From: Cocos nucifera
Lineage: Eukaryota > Streptophyta > Magnoliopsida > Arecales > Arecaceae
NCBI GenBank assembly: GCA_006176705.1
Contig: QRFJ01000374.1
Span: 310,001-374,000, forward strand
DNA length: 64,000 nt
Direction of reading: 5' to 3'
A program made the translations under genes and the position numbers. The notes under the pieces were generated by a model. The model did no database searches and was not told where the DNA came from. It worked only from the letters and a program-made list of their open reading frames with translations. Below, piece by piece: positions 10,825 to 21,566 of this stretch. Numbering within the stretch: position 1 is the stretch's first letter; the number at the start of each line of letters is the position of its first letter.

Positions 10825-11848
10825 TGTTGGGGATAAATCTTGCTCCTACCGAAGTCCAGTTTGATGCTCTGCCTAATACAATCAGTAGCCACGGAAAAGC
10901 TTCAACGGACAGATCTTAGCCGAACCCCTTCAGCCGGCCAAACTCCTCAGCAACCGAGCTCCTTGGACTCCTAGCGTCTGAACTCCTTGGACTCCTAGCG
11001 GTCGAGCTCCTTAGACTCCCAACGGTTGGGATTTAGCGAAACTCCTCAGCGGTCGAGCTTCAGTCGGACTCCCGCGAGAGCCAGACTCTCTCCGCACCCT
11101 TCCAACTGGATGCCTGCAAGAGCCAAACCCCCTCCGAGCTTTCCCTTCGGTCGAACTTCTTTAGGAGCTGGACTCCTTCCAGACATTCCTTTCGATCGAT
11201 CGAGCTCCTTCTAAACTTTCCAGCGATCGAGCCTTAGCCGCACTCCTCCGATCAGACGTCTGTGAAAGTCGAACTCCCTCCGTACTCCTCCGATCAAACT
11301 CCTTTCGAGCTTCCCCTTGGCCGAACTCCCCTAGAATCGATATATGTCGAAGTCCATCGATCAATGCCTACTTTTTGAGAGCCATGGCTATTAAAACTGA
11401 ATGAACGGTCACTATCAGTCTGCCATAGGCGACGCTACAGTGACCCCACCAGACCTCGAGCAGTCCACCACTGTCGGACGGTATGGCTGTCGCTTTCGAT
11501 CTGATGACACCATCCTCTCTGCATCAAACTCGGTGCAACCTCGAGAGGCCCATCATCAGACAGCTGTAGCTATCACCATCAAGCTCCGCCTATAAAAAGA
11601 TCCTCCAGATATGCTAACTCTAAGCTTTGAACCTCTGATCTCTAAGCTCTTCTCTTCTTCTCGAAGCTTCGGAACTCATTCTCGAGCACTCCATTCCTAT
11701 TAGCTAGAGTTGACTTGATCGTCGGAGAGTCCTGCCGGAGCCATCCCCCACCGGCTTCGGATGGAACTTTATTTTGTAGGTCCCAGACGGTGACCTCATC
11801 GACCTCCACTCTAGTGGATTTCGACGATGATCAGATTCTGCATCAATA
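10825..11848 (+). repeat. 5' LTR of copy B
   Basis: Starts TGTTGGGGATAAATC and ends GCATCAATA, the terminal CA having become TA. It carries a TATA box at 11,591 and many short CCGAACTCC/GTCGAGCTCC repeats. It differs from the 3' LTR by numerous substitutions, so the insertion is not recent. Confidence 0.9.
11591..11599 (+). promoter_or_regulatory. TATA box of copy B 5' LTR
   Basis: TATAAAAAG followed by ATCCTCCAGATATG. The same box is at 16,165 in the 3' LTR and as TATAAAG at 1,347 in copy A. Probable core promoter of the element. Confidence 0.5.
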
Positions 11849-11987
11849 GATTGGTACTAGAAGGAGGGTAGGCAACCCCAAACCTCTGAGGTTCCCTTGT
11901 TCTTAAAAGAGTGCTCGACGATGATTTCTCTCTTTCCTCTTTGGAGATCTCTCTTCTTCCTCACTAGAGTTCTTTCTCGAAGAAAAA

Positions 11988-13190
11988 ATGCCTCTCTGGA
12001 GAGCTTCGACTCGACGCTTGGCGGCCACCATGGCCCGATCCCATCTAGATCCATCTATTCCTGCTTCAGTTTCGGTAGCTCAGGTTCCACCTGTACTCAT
12101 GATGGATGTGAAGTAGTTCGACCTACTTGTCCGATAGATTCGTGGCCTCACAAAGGCAGTGCAGGCCATATAGCAGCTTCCGATGGTGACTCCACCAGAA
12201 AATCCACCATCGGAATATTGAAAATCGGCCCCAAGAAAGAGTACCAGGGCCAACGTACCCATCGCCCCTGAAAAGGGAAAATAGAGAGCCGAGGGTTTGT
12301 ATTTGGATCATAGTTCTCTTCTGGGGGAGACCTTCTCCATTTGTAGTCGGAAGCCCCCCAAGATCTGCAACCAAGACGACGCCCTCGATCACATACTGCA
12401 GGAGATGGACCGATGGATTGAAGAGCTCGGCCACGTTGCCCCAGCTCATCATGCTGACGTCCATGCCGAACCTCCTTTCTCCCTCCGAATTATGTAAGAA
12501 CCCATTCCATCGAACTTCGAGCTTCCTCAATTTGAAAGCTACGATGGAACTTCTGATCCAGTTGATCATCTGGAGGTCTTCCATGCCATGATGCTACTCC
12601 ATGGTGCTTCAGACGCCATACTATACCGAGATTTTCCATCTATCTTAAAGGGAGTAGCTAGAAATTGGTACTCGACATTGAAGCCGAGTACGATCTTCTC
12701 TTTTGACCAGATGAGCAGTCAGTTCATGGCTCATTTCATCAGCAGTCGATGTCCGCACCGAGGTTTGGATTCTCTGATGAATGTCAAGCAGAAGCAGGGA
12801 GAATCCATTCGGGCTTACGTCATCCGATTTAATGCCACAGTATTGGAGGTCCGAGACTTGGACTAGTCTGTTGCGATGGCCACACTCAAGGGCGGCCTTC
12901 AAAAAAATGACTTGCTGTTCTCTTTGGAAAAAAAGTATCCCAAGAACTTCGTCGATCTACTGGCTCAGGCCGAGAGATATGCCCATGTGGAAGAATCCTT
13001 CAAGTTGAAGGATGAAGAAGCCTTAAGAGAGTGGCTAGCAGACGATGGAGAGCCGAGCGAAGTCAGACCACGCTCACGGGCTTTCTTCGAAAGCAGGCAG
13101 GTCCAAACTCCTCGAACTCATCGTCAAGGAAGTCCGGACAAAAGAAGTAGGAAGTTCTTCCGCAGAGGATTTCGTGGAAAAGCGGAATGA
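11988..13190 (+). pseudogene. gag of gag-only element, copy B
   Basis: One continuous frame from ATG at 11,988 (MPLWRASTRRLAATMARSH) to a TGA at 13,188-13,190, interrupted only by stops. The core from about 12,500 has the Retrotrans_gag pattern: FELPQFESYDG, DPVDHLEVFHAMM, GVARNWYSTLKPSTI, MSSQFMAHFISSR, KQGESIRAYVIRFN, then KGGLQKNDLLFSL and LLAQAERYAHVEESFK. In-frame stops are TAG at 12,114, 12,135 and 12,171, TGA near 12,219, TAA at 12,498 and TAG at about 12,864. The first three are CAG in copy A. No zinc knuckle is visible, because the C-terminus runs into the minisatellite. The intact product would assemble virus-like particles. Confidence 0.8.
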
Positions 13191-13800
13191 AGTTCGGTGC
13201 GGACAGGAAAGCAGAATGAAGTTCGGTGCAAGCAAAGCCGAGCTCCCCCTCGAGCTCATCGTCAAGAAAGTTTGGACAAAGAAGCAGGAAGTTCTCCAGT
13301 TTGGTGCGAGGAAAGTCGAGCTCCCCCTCGAGCATGTCGTCAAGAAAGTCCGGACAAAGAAGCAGAAAGTTCTCCAGTTCAGCATGAGGAAAGCCGAGCT
13401 CCCCCTTGAAGCTCATCATTGAGGAAGCCCCGATAAAGAGGCATGAAGTCCTTCCGTGGAAGCTTTCATGAGAAAGTAGAACGAAGTTCGATGAAAGCGA
13501 GGGCGGAACGAAGTTCTCCCACGAAATGAAGTTCGGTGCAAGTGAGGCCAAACTCCACCTCGAAGCTCGTCATCGAAATGAAGTTCAGCATAAGTGAGGC
13601 TGAACTCCACCTCGAAGCTCATCATCGGAATGAAGTTCGACGCAAGTGAGGCCGAACTCCACCTCGAAGCTCATCATCGGAATGAAGTTCAGCGCAAGTG
13701 ATGCCGAACTCCACCTACCGCTCGAGTATGTCACCAAGGAAGCCCCCTACAAAGATTTCATAGGAGGTGAGATGAAGTTCTCCCACAGATTTCATAAAAG
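13190..13800 (+). repeat. Post-gag minisatellite region, copy B
   Basis: Degenerate blocks of GAAGTTCGGC, GCCGAGCTCCCCCTCGAGC and GACAAAGAAGCAGGAAGTTC with variable spacing. The same block types occur in copy A at 2,030-2,620. Reading the plus strand gives repeated MKFGASKAEL-like peptides, but stops break every frame. Confidence 0.75.
13524..13717. repeat. 52-bp tandem repeat in copy B
   Basis: Close to four units of 52 bp, each with ATGAAGTTCGGCGCAAGTGA, GCCGAACTCCACCTCG and AGCTCATCATCG segments. Unit-to-unit differences are mostly C/T and G/A changes. Confidence 0.75.
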
Positions 13801-14512
13801 GATGGAATGAAGTTTGGCTGCGCTTACAACCTCAACAGCGCAAGCAAGGCCCAAACTTTTTGAGCTCGCCACCAATGAATTTCCGATAGAAGGGCGCGAA
13901 GAAGTCCCCCTCCCAAAAGGTTCCGCGACTGCGCCCCCCTCAACGCTCCTCGAACTCAAATTCTCACAGAAGTTAAGAACCAACTGCCAAGATCAGAAGG
14001 GTTACGATCTCCCCCAAACAAGCACGATCGAAGCAAGTATTGCCTCTCCCATCGCGACCACGGCCACGATATTGAGGAATGCATCCAGCTCCGAGATGAA
14101 ATTAAGGAGCTCGTTAGAAAGAGGTGGCTGGGTAAATTCCTTCGACGCCAGCCTGAAGCAGGAGAAGATCGGCCAAGGGCACTGTCGTAATCAGAAATGA
14201 TAAGGTCGGCCATCTCACGGCGTCATCAACGTTACTCCAAGGAAGAGTTTGGTACATCGGCGATTCGTCGTCTCCCAGCGACAAAGTCAAGAGCTTGCTC
14301 CAAATTGAGAAGGCCAGCATGAGATAGAGGAGGTCGTCCGATCTGGAACTTACTGTCAGAGAGAACCTGAAGGAGCAACGCTCCCACGATCCTGAAATGG
14401 GAATATGCTGCGAGTAACTTTCCCTCGGTAAAATTCTCCTCCAACAAATAATATTGTCTCTGGGCGCAAAAACTATGTGATGACAGGGAAGAAGCAATCG
14501 ATAGTTGTCGTG
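13801..14512 (+). other. Copy B interior between minisatellite and 3' repeats
   Basis: Non-coding DNA shared with copy A at about 2,590-3,160. Both contain the AAGGAAGTTTCGCGG/GAAGGGCGCGAAGAA wording, the GGCGTCATCAACG segment and a CTATG(T/C)GATGACAGG segment before the hairpin motif. Frames of 85-128 codons exist on both strands, but none resembles a known protein. Confidence 0.5.
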
Positions 14513-14878
14513 TTAGGAATAGGAGGAGAACCTCGTCCTAACACGAGCAACAACCTTGGCTAGAGATAAGATCTCTTTCGAGCGATCGAGTCAACCTCGG
14601 CTAGAGATAAGATCTCTCCCGAGCGAAGGCCTCGTTCACAAAGGATGAGATAGAGGGAGAGGCCCTAAAAGCGGCCCTTATGTGCCCCCACAGCTCGTTA
14701 GGATCAGGAGGAGAACCTCATCCTAATGCGAGCAACAACCTTAGCTAGAGATAAGATCTCTCCCGAGTGAAGGCCTCATTCATGAAGAACGAGATGGAGG
14801 GAGAGGCCCTGACAGCGGTCCTTATGTGCCCCCATAGTCCGTTAGGAACAGGAGGAGAATCTCGTCCTAACATGAGCC
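14513..14878. repeat. Threefold hairpin motif in copy B
   Basis: A motif beginning GTTAGGAACAGGAGGAGAAC and ending TCCTAAC occurs near 14,513, 14,698 and 14,843, and once in copy A near 3,166. Its ends (GTTAGGA and TCCTAAC) are inverted repeats, so each copy can form a short stem-loop. The flanking DNA (GAGATAAGATCTC, GAGGGAGAGGCCCT) is repeated with it. Confidence 0.7.
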
Positions 14879-15200
14879 ACAACCTCGGCTAGAGATAGGA
14901 TCTCTTCCGAGCGACCGTGTCAACCTCGGCTGGAGAGCTTCAACTTTGACCTCGGCTAGAGATAAGATCTCTCCCGAGCGACCGTGTCAACCTCGGCTGG
15001 AGAGCTTCAACTTTGACCTCGACTAGAGATAGGATCTCTTCCGAGCGATCATGTCAACGTCGGTTGGAGAGCTTCAACTTCGACCTCGGCTAGAGATAAG
15101 ATCTCTTTCGAGCGGTCGAGACAACCTCAGCCAGAGATAAGATTGGAGACAATCTCATCCTAAGATCAGATCTCTCCCGAGCACCCGTATTAACCTCGGC
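14540..15200. repeat. 67-bp tandem repeats before 3' LTR of copy B
   Basis: Units contain CCTCGGCTAGAGATAAGATC, CTCCCGAGCGACCG and TGTCAACCTCGGCTGGAGAG. Three regular 67-bp units lie around 14,880-15,080, with looser units on each side. Each unit includes the palindrome GAGATAAGATCTC. Copy A has two short versions near 3,213-3,270. Confidence 0.75.
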
Positions 15201-15398
15201 TGCTGGAGACAATATCGCCCCGAGGAGCTCAACCTTCGACATCGATCGCAGCGAACGAGACCTATCTCAATCTCAGTCGGAGATGAGATCTCCTCTGAGC
15301 TTCGATCTGAACCAGCATGGAGACCAGAAGAGAACTTCGGCAGTCACCTTTTCTGCACTCCCTTCCTTCGAGTTTCGAACTCGGGAGTAGGAGGCTAC

Positions 15399-16423
15399 TG
15401 TTGAGGATAAACCCTGCTCCTGTCGAAGTCCAGTTCGATGCTCTGCCTAATACAATCAGTAGCCGCGGAAGAGCTTCAACGGATGGATCTTAGTCGAACC
15501 CCTTCAGTCGGCCAAACTCTTCAGCGGTCGAGCTCCTTGAACTCCTAGCATCCGAACTCCTTGGACTCCTAGCGGCCAAGCTCCTTGGACTCCCAGCGGT
15601 CGGGTTTTAGCGGAAGTCCTCAGCGGTCGAGCTTCAGTCGGACTCCCGTAAGAGCCAGACTCTCTCCGCACCCTTCCAATCGGACGCTTACAAGAGCCAA
15701 ACCCCCTCCAAGCTTCCTCTTCGGTTGGACTTCTTCAGGAACCAGACTCCTCCCAGACATCCCTTTCAATCGATCGAGCTCCTTCCGAACTCTCCTACGA
15801 TCGAGCTTTAGCCGCACTCCTCCGATCAGGCATCTATGAAAGCCGAACTCCCTCCGCACTCCTCCGGCCGAACTTCTTTCGAGCTTTCCCTCGGCTGAAC
15901 TCTCCTGAAATCGATATATGCCGAAGTCCATCGATCAATGCCTACTTTCTGAGAGCCATGGCTATTAAAGCTGGATGAACGATCACCATCAGTCTACCAC
16001 AGGCGATGCTACAGCGATCCCGTCAGACCTCGAGCAGTCCACCACTATCGGACGGTATGGCTGTCGCTTTCGACCCGACGACACCATCCTCTCTGCATCA
16101 AACTTAGTGCAACCTCGAGCGGCCTGCCATCAAATAGCTGCAGCTGTCACCATCAAGCTCCACCTATAAAAAGACCCTCCAGATACGCTAACTCTAAGCT
16201 CTGAATCTCTGATCTCTAAGCTCTCCTCTTCTTCTCCAAGCTCTGGAACTCATTCTCGAGCACTCCATTCCTGTTGGCCAGAGCTGACTTGATCGTCGGA
16301 GGGTCCTGCTGGAGCCACCCCCCCACCGACTCTGGACGGAACTTTATTTTGCAGGTCCCAGACGGCGACCTCATCGGCCTCCACTCCAGCGGATTCCGAC
16401 GATGACCAGATTCTGCGTCAACA
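15399..16423 (+). repeat. 3' LTR of copy B
   Basis: Starts TGTTGAGGATAAACCC and ends GCGTCAACA, about 1,025 bp, colinear with the 5' LTR. A purine-rich tract (GGGAGTAGGAGGC) precedes it. TATA box TATAAAAAG at 16,165. Confidence 0.9.
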
Positions 16424-16900
16424 ATCTCGGTTAAAGGGTCTTGAGCCTCCAACTTTTCATCTTCTTTTCTATCTATTCCTAAGAATTTAATATCCTCCAA
16501 ATTCCTAACTTCTTCATCTTCTTCCAAAATACAATCCATAGTTGAAATGGCTAAGAAATATGAGCTTTTTTCTATTGAATGGTTATGTAACCTTCTGAAC
16601 AAAGCTGAAATTATGATCAACTTTTCTTTCTTATTCTTAATTTGATTCTTCATTAATTTCATAATTTAATTCCTCAATAGCCAAGGTTGATGACCTTACT
16701 AATTCCAAGATAACATCCATTATTTGCTGGATTGCTAATGGCCTTCTAATTAAAGCTGAAATGCATATCTCTTGTCCTTCTACATTCTCCTCAACCCTCA
16801 AAGGGCCAAATCTATTATCATAAAATTGAGCATCTAAATTTCTAGCATTGACTGAGAATGGCCTATTATCAGCCATGATAACATCCACTTCTCCATTATC
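16424..16900 (-). pseudogene. Tat-A protease-RT linker
   Basis: The minus strand gives MADNRPFSVNARNLDAQFYD, RFGPLRVEENVEGQE and, in another frame, EDEEVRNLEDIKFLGIDRKE to EAQDPLTEI. Ogre/Tat polyproteins have a comparable stretch between protease and RT. It is interrupted at its 3' end by copy B: joined across that insertion the frame continues NVGEGETRP at 10,820. Confidence 0.6.
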
Positions 16901-17039
16901 TTTCCAAAAATAATAAGAACTAATGTATTGAGGATGGGATCACTCCATTTGAATGAATCCAATCTCTTCCTAAAAGAGTATTATAGGAAGTGATTGAATT
17001 AATCACAAAGAAAGTAGCAACCATATTTATGCTTCCAAC

Positions 17040-17330
17040 CCCTAGGTCAATAGGCATAACTTATATAGTCTGAGTTGCTCCACCATCAAAGCTTGAGATT
17101 ACAATATTAGATAGAAATAAATCTCAACCTTCTGTGTGTATTCTTCTCATGGTCCTTATTGGAAGTACATTGATGTTAGCTCTATTGTCTATGAGAATCC
17201 TTCTCACCTCTCTTCTGTTCAACATAGCACGGATATACAAGGACCTTAGATGTTGAGTTAACTCTACTGGTGGCCTAAAAAAAGTAACTCTCCTTGAGCT
17301 AATAACCAAGTTTCCTATTGCATTAATTGT
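17040..17330 (-). pseudogene. Tat-A retropepsin
   Basis: Contains AMLNRREVRRILIDNRANIN followed by VLPIRTM, the retropepsin active-site neighbourhood of the Tat lineage. The catalytic D(S/T/N)GA motif reads DNRA here: the Asp is kept but Gly is replaced by Arg. The preceding region has stops. In the intact element it would cleave the gag-pol polyprotein. Confidence 0.65.
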
Positions 17331-18900
17331 TCTTGACTCCTATGTCTGTTCTAAAGCTATCCCATCAAACTCCTCAACTAAATCATCTACTTCTTGACTC
17401 ATCTCATCAACCTACTATATTTTCACTCCTTATTTCACCTTGTTCTTCTTCACTTACTTCCTCACTTACTTCTTGCTCTTTGCTCTCAATCATATCCTGC
17501 TCACTACCAACCTTAAAGGTTATTGGCAAAACATAGTTTACCGATATGTTACAAGGTAAGTCTGTAAATTTGTCTTAATTAATGGAATCTTCATCCGAAT
17601 CTTTCTTTCTTCTTTCAATCCTATCAGGAAACTTGATTTTTTTATCTTCATTAACATTCTCATCTTTTCCTTTAGGTTTTGTTTTAGGCGTAGCTAAACT
17701 TGACTCGAATTCAATATCAATTGGAACCTTGGTTTAAAATGTCCTTCTTGTTTACCCCCATTCTTTGGCCATCTCTATATGCTTTTGCTTAGCTTATTGA
17801 TTAAATCTTTGCCATCATCTTTTCTGACTCCTAGTCATATCCTAATAAGGAGGAAGGCCAAAACTCTTAGGAGGTTGGTAGACCTTGCTAAACCACTCAT
17901 CCACGGGCATTTTTGGAACTTTGAAAGTTTTGGATTCTCTTTCAGGTTGATTTTCACTTCTTACCCAAGTGTTAGACCTTAACACTGGTTGCATTTTTGA
18001 AGTTCCTGCCAAATCAACCATGTCAACCTTATGCCTTGGATGTAAAGTTGGTGCACCTCATGGACTAATCTCAACCTTAGCACTTGCAAACTCTTTTCCA
18101 TCTTGATTATATAGAATTCCTTCCTTTCCTTGGAATAAAACCTTGGATGAAAGGTAACCCTACATTCATAAGGTTGAAACATTGGGTTATCTCTCCAAAC
18201 TACATGTTCATGATGAACATATCCACCACGTCTAGCTCTATCTCTTATTCCTCAACCACGACCATAAAAACCTCCTCTAACTGGTTTGGTTTGAACAAAG
18301 CATTGGTCTGGATCATCTGACCAATCTTCTTCTTCACTACCCCAGGCAAATCTTTTTTTTTATCGGACAGAGTCTACACTGATCTTTCAAATAACTTGAC
18401 TAGCTACTTTTAACCACCTTGATTCCTAGCAATGAACTCAAATGATGAACCAACCCCAAGTTATCCCAATCCCAGAGAAGAAGATGAAATGACTTCCTTT
18501 CCTTTTGCTTGGTTTAATGTTCCTATAACCTGATTGCCTTGAGACATCTCAAGAACATCCATCACCATCTTTCCTGCTTACTTTCTTCTTTCTATCGATT
18601 CATAATTAATGCAAAAGAAGGAGGCCCATTCTCCATCTTGTTTGAAGGTGTCATCTAAGTCTTGATTGGAGTTATTTGCTTGTTCATACAATTAGGTAAA
18701 TATTTATTAATTATTTCAGCAGTCTTTTCTTTTGTAACTTCAATTTTCTATTTAGTCGCAGCATTAGCTTCTTCATCATCCAATACTATTTTAAATCTCT
18801 TTCCAACTAACCTAGAAAGATCTGGAGACACCATGTTGATTGAAACTCTAGGAGGAAAAGGGTTTTGATCTATGAGCATTATTTCCTTTTCTTTCTCTGA
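17331..18900 (-). other. Tat-A region between gag and protease
   Basis: Minus-strand sequence continuous with the element but badly decayed, with short acidic/basic fragments such as MFQPYECRVTFHPRFYSKER and no domain I can name. Plus-strand frames here (17,327; 17,779; 18,084; 18,662) read as translations of the complementary strand and are not genes. Confidence 0.4.
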
Positions 18901-20685
18901 AAATTTCAGCTTGCCTCCATCAATAGCATCCTGTATAGCATGTTGAAAAATAAGGCCACTATTAGTACTGTGTGATCAATTATGATGCCATTTACAATTT
19001 ACAATATCTCTTGTCTTTAATTTCATCAACAGAAGGAAGAGTATGCCCTTCAGATAACTTAATTTTCTTATCTGTTAATAAGTAATCAAAGATGTGCTTA
19101 GCTTTAGTTAAGTCAAAAGTAAACTATCTATTAACAAGCTTTTAATTGTTTTTCTTTCTAACAAACTTCTTTACAATCCTATTGGGATCAGGCTTATTCA
19201 AGACTGGACACATACAAGGATTGTTAATAGCTAGTTCTGCTAAGCTTATTTCACACTCTTTATCACTCTCAGAATCCAACTCCCGTACATTCACTTCACT
19301 AGTCATAAAGTAAGAAGCTTTAGAAACTCCATTACTTTCTTCCTCTTCCTTAAGTAAAAACTTGTACTTAGAAATACAAGTAGCAAGCTGGAAAAGATAT
19401 GTAAACTCCCTATCTTCAAATTTTTTTCTAAGTTCAAAGTTCAAACCACTTCGGGCCATGCTCACATATTCTCTTTCAGGCAACTAGACATCATCTTTGC
19501 CTTAGCGTTTCTAAACCTAGCAATAAATTCTTTAACCTTCTCATCAGGTTGTTGTCTAATTTTAGCTAAGTCTGCCATAGTTATCTCAGACTCAGTTATA
19601 TAGAACTGAGCATGGAACATAGATTCCAATTGATTCCAACTTTGAATTGAGTTTAGTGGCAAACTAATATACTAATTAAAGGCTACACCAATCAATGAAT
19701 TACCAAATAGCCTAAGTTTAGTATAGTCATTAACATCCCCATGCTTGACTGAACCTACCTACATGCTATAAGGTTGATTGGTTATATTCACCTGAAAAGG
19801 TTGCAAATTTAGGTATCTTATAACCTATAGGGAAAGGATAATATGTGTCAATCCAATCAGGATAAGGCTTTCAATATGTTGGCCTTAACGTAGGACTCAA
19901 ACCATGACCAAATTATTCTTGGATCAAATTTTGAACTTGTTCTCTCAACCTTGGATCTAAATTTTATTGTCCAAATGCTGGCGCATAACCTTGATGGCCT
20001 GGAGGATAATAAGGATTAGCTGTTGGAGGTTTCCCCCAACCTTGGTTAAGTTGAAAATGATTATTAACTTGAGGTATGCCTTGCTGCCCCCAAGCTTGGT
20101 TACCTTTGTTGGTTGACATTAGCTTGCTGACCAATGTGATTGAAATAATCCCAAGCTTGGTTATTTTCAAGAACATTAGCTTGCCCCCAACCAACGTTTT
20201 GTTGATCTCCTAATCCAACATTTGGTTGTGCACCAAAATGTTGATTTGGTTGGACCCCTTGACCTAGGTTAGGTTGAACACCTAAACCTACATTTGCTTG
20301 TGCCATCAAACCATGCTTTGGTTGAGCACCAACGCATTGGTTAACTTGATCTCCTAAGCCATGATTTGGCCAAACATCTACACATTGATTACATTATGCC
20401 CCCAAGCCATGATTTGGCTGAGCACCTACACCTTAGTTAACTTGCACTCCCAATTCTTAATTTAGTTAGGCGCCTAAGGATGAATTGGGCTTCTGTGGAC
20501 CGACTTGCAATTGATTAATAATTACATCTTCTCTGTTAACATTGCCATTTTGAAGTTGCTTCAAGTTTAATCCTTATTCACCTTGACCAATGTCTAGACC
20601 TAAAGCTCTAGTCCTAGTTTCAACCCTTAAATCAGGTGGTCTCCTAACACCTCCAAGTTGAGCATCAACTTGATTACCAACTATA
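18901..20685 (-). pseudogene. Tat-A gag, central and C-terminal part
   Basis: The capsid-like core is readable: SIQSWNQLESMFHAQFYITE, then MADLAKIRQQPDEKVKEFIA and RFRNAKAKM (19,462-19,662), followed after a stop by EREYVSMARSGLNFELRKKF and LFQLATCISKYKFLL (to 19,142). This is the Retrotrans_gag arrangement of Ogre-type elements. Upstream is a Q/N/G-rich repeat domain. At 20,685 the frame is interrupted by the Tork-like copia and resumes at 26,212. Confidence 0.7.
20100..20460 (-). repeat. Q/N/G-rich degenerate repeat in Tat-A gag
   Basis: The minus-strand translation repeats phrases such as GVQPNLGQGVQPNQHFGAQP and GLGDQQNVGWGQANV, based on a loose period of about 39-45 bp. The composition is Gln/Asn/Gly-rich with almost no charge. 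C-to-T stops interrupt the upstream copies. Confidence 0.65.
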
Positions 20686-21299
20686 TGTGAGCTCAAAAGT
20701 AGCACTCCCAAGTCTTGAAAATATGAGAAGATAGGTCATGAAAAGATGGAAGCAAACCAAAAGAGAAATCAGCCCAAATAGTAGAGTTTAGAAACTGGAC
20801 CGACTCACCCTAAGATTGAGCAGGCTAAATTGGAAACTAGGCCGACTCAGTCCAGGATTGGGTCAGCTATGTCTTAGAAAAAAATCTAGATAGAAAGCAA
20901 CATTTTCGGACTATTGGCATGGAACACAACTGAGTCAGCTTAATCTAAGACTGAGCCAACCCAGTCGCAGGTTAGCTGGCTCAATCTGAAACTAGGCTGA
21001 CTCAATTTTTGCAGATTAGTTTTGTGTACATGGGATGTTTGAATTTTGAAAAATTTTTCTATGAGCTTGGGACTTGATCCTTTTGTAAAGTATAAATACT
21101 GAAAATATGTCAAGATTGTATATGATACTGAATTCATTGAACAAAGCTCTTTTCTTTTGAAAAACTCTTGTGCTATCTTTCTCTCTTTTCTCTTGAATTC
21201 ATTATTTTGCCTTCACGTTGATCTTAAAAAATTATTCCTTATTGCTTGGCTAATCACCAGCGGCCACATCGGTCCGAGAAAAGATAGGTTATCCCAATA
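20686..21299 (+). repeat. 5' LTR of Tork-like copia
   Basis: 614 bp, TGTGAGCTC...CCCAATA. The primer site that follows is TTGATATCAAAAT, apparently TTGGTATCAGAGC with its Gs changed to A. Confidence 0.9.
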
Positions 21300-21566
21300 A
21301 TTGATATCAAAATCGTGTTGCATGGAAGGAAGGAAGACACCTAGGGTTACTACATTCAGGATCTGTTGCACTAGATTTTATCCAAAATCTTCTTGTTTCT
21401 TCATTGTTTGTCTCTAGATTAAGATGAAGATTGGTTATACGGAGGGATGGTGATACAGATGGTTGAAAAGAGGATCTAGGATGTTTAGATCTTCTTTGAA
21501 AAATAGTGTTATTAGTGTGTGATCGAAGAAGGGTGTTAAGGATCTGTTCTTGACTTGTTTGAAGTC

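Larger units (their letters stand above)
10825..16423 (+). mobile_element. Complete gag-only LTR retrotransposon, copy B
   Basis: This 5,599-bp element has LTRs at 10,825-11,848 and 15,399-16,423, flanked by ATCTT and ATCTC, a 5-bp target duplication with one change. The inside holds a primer-binding-like segment, a decayed gag, minisatellites and a purine-rich GGGAGTAGGAGGC just before the 3' LTR. No protease, RT, RNase H or integrase can be found in its roughly 3.5 kb interior. That matches the TR-GAG kind of non-autonomous element, which would depend on pol supplied in trans. The gag resembles that of Tat-B (52,020-52,520), so a Tat-type partner is a reasonable guess. It inserted into the Tat-A protease-RT linker. 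Confidence 0.85.

Noticed and set aside
14540..15200. Regular repeats that might look like a CRISPR array
   Set aside because: Units are tandem with no unique spacers, lie inside a plant LTR element, and no cas-like genes exist.
17327..18868. Plus-strand frames of 60-78 codons
   Set aside because: They are antisense to the Tat-A polyprotein, which shows real motifs on the minus strand.
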